A stretch of 5,786 nt of DNA from Oscillospiraceae bacterium (GTDB lineage: Bacteria; Bacillota; Clostridia; Oscillospirales; CAG-272). Position 1 is the stretch's first letter; every line of letters begins with the position of its first letter. The position numbers and the translations under genes are program-made. The stretch lies in NCBI GenBank assembly GCA_009779295.1, contig WREN01000162.1, positions 1-5,786 of the forward strand, given 5' to 3'. Positions 4,597 to 5,786 of the stretch are shown here, in pieces. The notes under the pieces were generated by a model, which was given only the letters and a program-made list of their open reading frames with translations, ran no database searches and had not been told where the DNA came from.

Positions 4597-5283
4597 ATGA
4601 AACAAGAAATCATAGCCGCAGGCAAAACGGTTGAGGCGGCAATATCAAACGGCGCCGCGACGCTCGGCGTCGATACCGAGCGTATAACTTACGAGATTAT
4701 TGAGCAGCCGAAAAAGGGCTTTTTAGGATTCGGCGAAACGCCCGCCAAAGTTAAGATTATTTATTTGCCCGCTCCGGAAGATATGGCGCTGGGATTTGTC
4801 CGCAAGCTGCTTGAGAATATGCAAATCGAAGCGACTGCCGATATCGGCGTTGATAAAGATTTAGGCAGCGCCAACAGAATAATACGCATAACGGGCGATC
4901 CGGCGAGCGTTTTAATCGGTCATCACGGCGACACGTTAGAGTCACTGCAAATACTCGTGAATCTGATTGCTAACCGCAAAGACGATGAAAATTATACGAA
5001 GATAACCGTTGATATAGGCAGTTACCGCGCGAAACGCGAGCAGACTTTGCGGCGGCTTGCGAGAGGTATGGCGTCTAAAGTGCTGAAATACCGCAAGAGC
5101 ATTACGCTTGAACCGATGAATCCGTATGAACGCCGCATAATCCATTCTGAAATACAAGATATCAAAGGTGTGACGACAACGTCAATCGGCGCGGACAATA
5201 ACCGCCGTGTCGTTATCTTTTTGGATGAAAAAAATAAAAGAAAACCGCCGCAACCCAAAGAAGGTACGGCAGCAAAAGAGTAA
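4597..5283 (+). CDS. jag: Jag/KhpB RNA-binding protein
   Basis: Jag (also KhpB or EloR) is a cytoplasmic RNA-binding protein linked in Gram-positive bacteria to cell elongation and post-transcriptional control, often with the KH protein KhpA. The 228-residue product has three domains in order: Jag_N (about 1-55, with the typical QPKKGFLGFGETPAKV, 37-52), a KH domain (about 60-145) with the GHHG loop at 108-111 for nucleic acid contact, and R3H (about 150-210) with R179 and H183 in NPYERRIIHSEI (175-186). A lysine/proline-rich tail ends the protein. Length is normal for the simple form without an extra linker. AGGAG (4581-4585) lies 11 nt before the ATG, just after the REPIN-like element that separates it from yidC. 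The neighbourhood is classical, but mnmE does not follow; a palindromic repeat does. Confidence 0.95.
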   Translation: MKQEIIAAGKTVEAAISNGAATLGVDTERITYEIIEQPKKGFLGFGETPAKVKIIYLPAPEDMALGFVRKLLENMQIEATADIGVDKDLGSANRIIRITGDPASVLIGHHGDTLESLQILVNLIANRKDDENYTKITVDIGSYRAKREQTLRRLARGMASKVLKYRKSITLEPMNPYERRIIHSEIQDIKGVTTTSIGADNNRRVVIFLDEKNKRKPPQPKEGTAAKE

Positions 5284-5298
5284 TCAATAAAAAACGTA

Positions 5299-5340
5299 GG
5301 GGCGAACTAATCCGCATAAATGCGATGTTCGCCCATTTGT
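5299..5340 (+). terminator. Palindromic repeat after jag, probable transcription end
   Basis: GGGCGAAC (5300-5307) pairs with GTTCGCCC (5327-5334), and inside it CGCA (5313-5316) pairs with TGCG (5321-5324). The sequence after it is T-rich but interrupted. It starts 16 nt after the jag stop, so it may end the operon transcript. The GTAGGGGCGAAC...GTTCGCCC pattern also looks like a dispersed intergenic palindrome that I associate with many bacterial genomes; only one copy is seen here. Confidence 0.5.
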
Positions 5341-5471
5341 TTATATTGTTATTGTCAATACAATTTTTTAAATTTCTGCATCTGCAAAGAATCCACATTT
5401 GAAAACTTTATTGTGGAAAAGTCAAATAAATTCGCATATGCCGCGTGAATTGAAACGCTGGATTCATAAAC
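5335..5471. other. AT-rich stretch with no supported gene
   Basis: Between the palindrome after jag and the hydrophobic peptide I see no convincing gene. An open frame from TTG 5399 runs through the terminator at 5530-5563 and lacks a ribosome binding site, so I do not call it. ATTGTCAATA (5351-5360) recurs at 5650-5659. TCCACA (5392-5397) and TGTGGA (5412-5417) form a weak inverted pair. No good plus-strand promoter is visible for the peptide downstream. Confidence 0.5.
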
Positions 5472-5534
5472 ATGATCATAGGCATCATAAATTTGTTGGT
5501 CTTGATTTTATCAAAAAACAACAGAAAAAAATAA
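5472..5534 (+). CDS. Short hydrophobic peptide, possible type I toxin or its remnant
   Basis: ATG 5472 to TAA 5532-5534 encodes 20 residues: a hydrophobic stretch MIIGIINLLVLIL (1-13) followed by a basic tail SKNNRKK. A hydrophobic helix plus a lysine-rich end, with a stop codon lying inside an AATAACCGC terminator stem, is what I recall from holin-like, TxpA/Bsr-type type I toxins of Firmicutes. Those are usually about 30-60 residues, so this may be only the C-terminal part: a TGA lies in frame at 5451-5453, and a one-base frameshift upstream would be needed to extend it. No good Shine-Dalgarno precedes the ATG. A convergent small RNA with a strong promoter overlaps the 3' end, supporting the toxin-antitoxin reading. 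Membrane disruption would be the expected action if functional. The family call is by memory of pattern and remains tentative. Confidence 0.4.
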   Translation: MIIGIINLLVLILSKNNRKK

Positions 5535-5570
5535 CCGCCCCTGTGCCAACACGTGCGGTTATTGTTTTTC
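5524..5570. terminator. Bidirectional intrinsic terminator shared by peptide gene and antisense RNA
   Basis: AATAACCGC (5530-5538) pairs with GCGGTTATT (5555-5563); GTG (5543-5545) and CAC (5550-5552) can extend pairing inside. An A-run lies to the left (5524-5531) and a T-run to the right (5565-5569), so the hairpin should terminate transcripts from either direction. The peptide stop codon is inside the left arm. Confidence 0.8.
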
Positions 5571-5622
5571 TACATAACCATTGAACGCTGAGGCTAACCG
5601 CAATAGCGACTACGCCCTTGTT
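5525..5622 (-). ncRNA. Candidate antisense small RNA (type I antitoxin-like)
   Basis: A transcript starting near 5622 from the minus-strand promoter at 5629-5657 would run about 98 nt and end at the bidirectional terminator, whose minus-strand side finishes in a T-run. It would be complementary to the 3' end of the peptide mRNA, including the stop codon and hairpin. No start codon with a ribosome binding site is visible in it, so a non-coding role fits. CTAACCGC (5594-5601) echoes the AACCGC of the terminator stem (5533-5538), so additional pairing is possible. Organisation resembles RatA or SR-type antitoxin RNAs of Firmicutes. The RNA is inferred from promoter and terminator. Confidence 0.5.
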
Positions 5623-5628
5623 AATTTT

Positions 5629-5657
5629 ATTGTATCATAAAAATCAAAAATTGTCAA
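5629..5657 (-). promoter_or_regulatory. Strong minus-strand promoter for the small RNA
   Basis: On the minus strand there is TTGACA (5657-5652, perfect), a 17-nt spacer and TACAAT (5634-5629), preceded by TG one base upstream (extended -10). No protein-coding start follows; only about 100 nt separate it from the terminator at 5530-5563. This is one of the best sigma-A-type promoters in the window and is the main support for the small RNA. Confidence 0.75.
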
Positions 5658-5678
5658 TATAAATATTCTAAGGATAGT

Positions 5679-5708
5679 ATGGAGGATCGGATAAAATACA
5701 TGACATGA
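5679..5708 (+). CDS. Possible 9-codon leader peptide coupled to the lipoprotein gene
   Basis: ATG 5679 begins MEDRIKYMT and stops at TGA 5706-5708, overlapping the lipoprotein start in the four bases ATGA (5705-5708). AAGGA (5670-5674) lies 4 nt before it. The GGAGGA at 5681-5686 lies inside the mini-frame and is 18 nt from the lipoprotein ATG, too far for efficient direct use. The arrangement would permit translational coupling. Such a short frame can arise by chance, so this is tentative. Confidence 0.25.
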   Translation: MEDRIKYMT

Positions 5709-5786
5709 AAAGAATAAAAATAATATTGGTTTTAGTATTGGCGTTACTTTTATATAGTTGCTATACTACTAATTTTATTCAAATCA
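5705..5786 (+). CDS. Lipoprotein N-terminus (gene continues beyond window)
   Basis: The frame from ATG 5705 stays open to the window end (27 codons). It encodes a lipoprotein-type signal peptide: basic n-region MKRIK (1-5), hydrophobic core IILVLVLALLL (6-16) and a lipobox LYSC with the candidate lipidated cysteine C19. Tyrosine at -2 is less common than A, S, T, V or I but is tolerated. The mature part seen so far is YTTNFIQI, too short to assign a family. No in-frame alternative start exists, as TAG lies at 5675-5677. The nearest good Shine-Dalgarno (GGAGGA, 5681-5686) is 18 nt away, and a mini-frame ending in ATGA may couple translation. No convincing promoter of its own is visible. Confidence 0.65.
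   Translation, partial: MKRIKIILVLVLALLLYSCYTTNFIQI

Noticed and set aside
5389..5420. Two DnaA-box-like nonamers (GAATCCACA and TGTGGAAAA)
   Set aside because: They match TTATCCACA at only 7 and 8 of 9 positions, are just two, and are over 4 kb from dnaA; chance matches are likely in AT-rich DNA.
5399..5584. 61-codon plus-strand open frame beginning with TTG after jag
   Set aside because: It has no ribosome binding site, reads straight through the bidirectional terminator at 5530-5563 and resembles no family I know; the alternative frame holding the hydrophobic peptide fits the terminator context better.
1..5786. CRISPR array, tRNA or rRNA genes
   Set aside because: No regularly spaced direct repeats with unique spacers, no cloverleaf-like segment and no rRNA-like stretch were recognised on either strand.

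Overview
The window is the chromosomal dnaA neighbourhood of a Gram-positive, Firmicutes-type (most likely clostridial) bacterium. dnaA points left and runs off the window. The rpmH-rnpA-yidD-yidC-jag series points right from the same intergenic region, which is the classical firmicute arrangement. YidC is the short type without the large periplasmic domain of Gram-negative YidC, Jag carries the usual Jag_N-KH-R3H domains, and the DnaA Walker A loop reads GASGLGKTH, a form I associate with Oscillospiraceae-like clostridia (moderate confidence). The housekeeping genes are moderately GC (rnpA about 47% by hand count over 1561-1800).

Layout: 1-1092 dnaA (minus, 3' end missing, domain IV outside the window); 1093-1294 AT-rich divergent promoter region with one good promoter each way; 1295-1429 rpmH; a hairpin plus T-run at 1436-1470; 1495-1869 rnpA; 1869-2343 an inserted element consisting of a DUF559 nuclease-like gene between two inverted REP-like units; 2351-2590 yidD; 2577-3326 a PlsC-like acyltransferase; 3352-4467 yidC; 4469-4576 a gene-less pair of the same inverted REP-like units; 4597-5283 jag; 5299-5334 a palindromic repeat or terminator; 5472-5622 a locus resembling a type I toxin-antitoxin pair (short hydrophobic peptide, shared bidirectional terminator, opposing small RNA with a strong promoter); 5705 to the end, the start of a lipoprotein gene.

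The core genes fit together: RpmH is ribosomal protein L34, RnpA is the protein subunit of RNase P, YidD and YidC assist membrane protein insertion, and Jag is the RNA-binding protein usually encoded next to YidC. The acyltransferase, co-translated with yidD and followed by yidC, adds a membrane-lipid step to a membrane-biogenesis operon. The usual next genes after jag (mnmE, mnmG, rsmG) are absent, so the conserved block ends at jag.

The most interesting material is the accessory DNA. A low-GC (about 32%) DUF559 gene is bounded by inverted copies of a two-hairpin repeat, and the same pair of units occurs without a gene between yidC and jag. This is the organisation of a REPIN and its cognate gene, with a PD-(D/E)XK nuclease-like protein in place of the known RAYT transposase. 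The second item is the toxin-antitoxin-like locus after jag.
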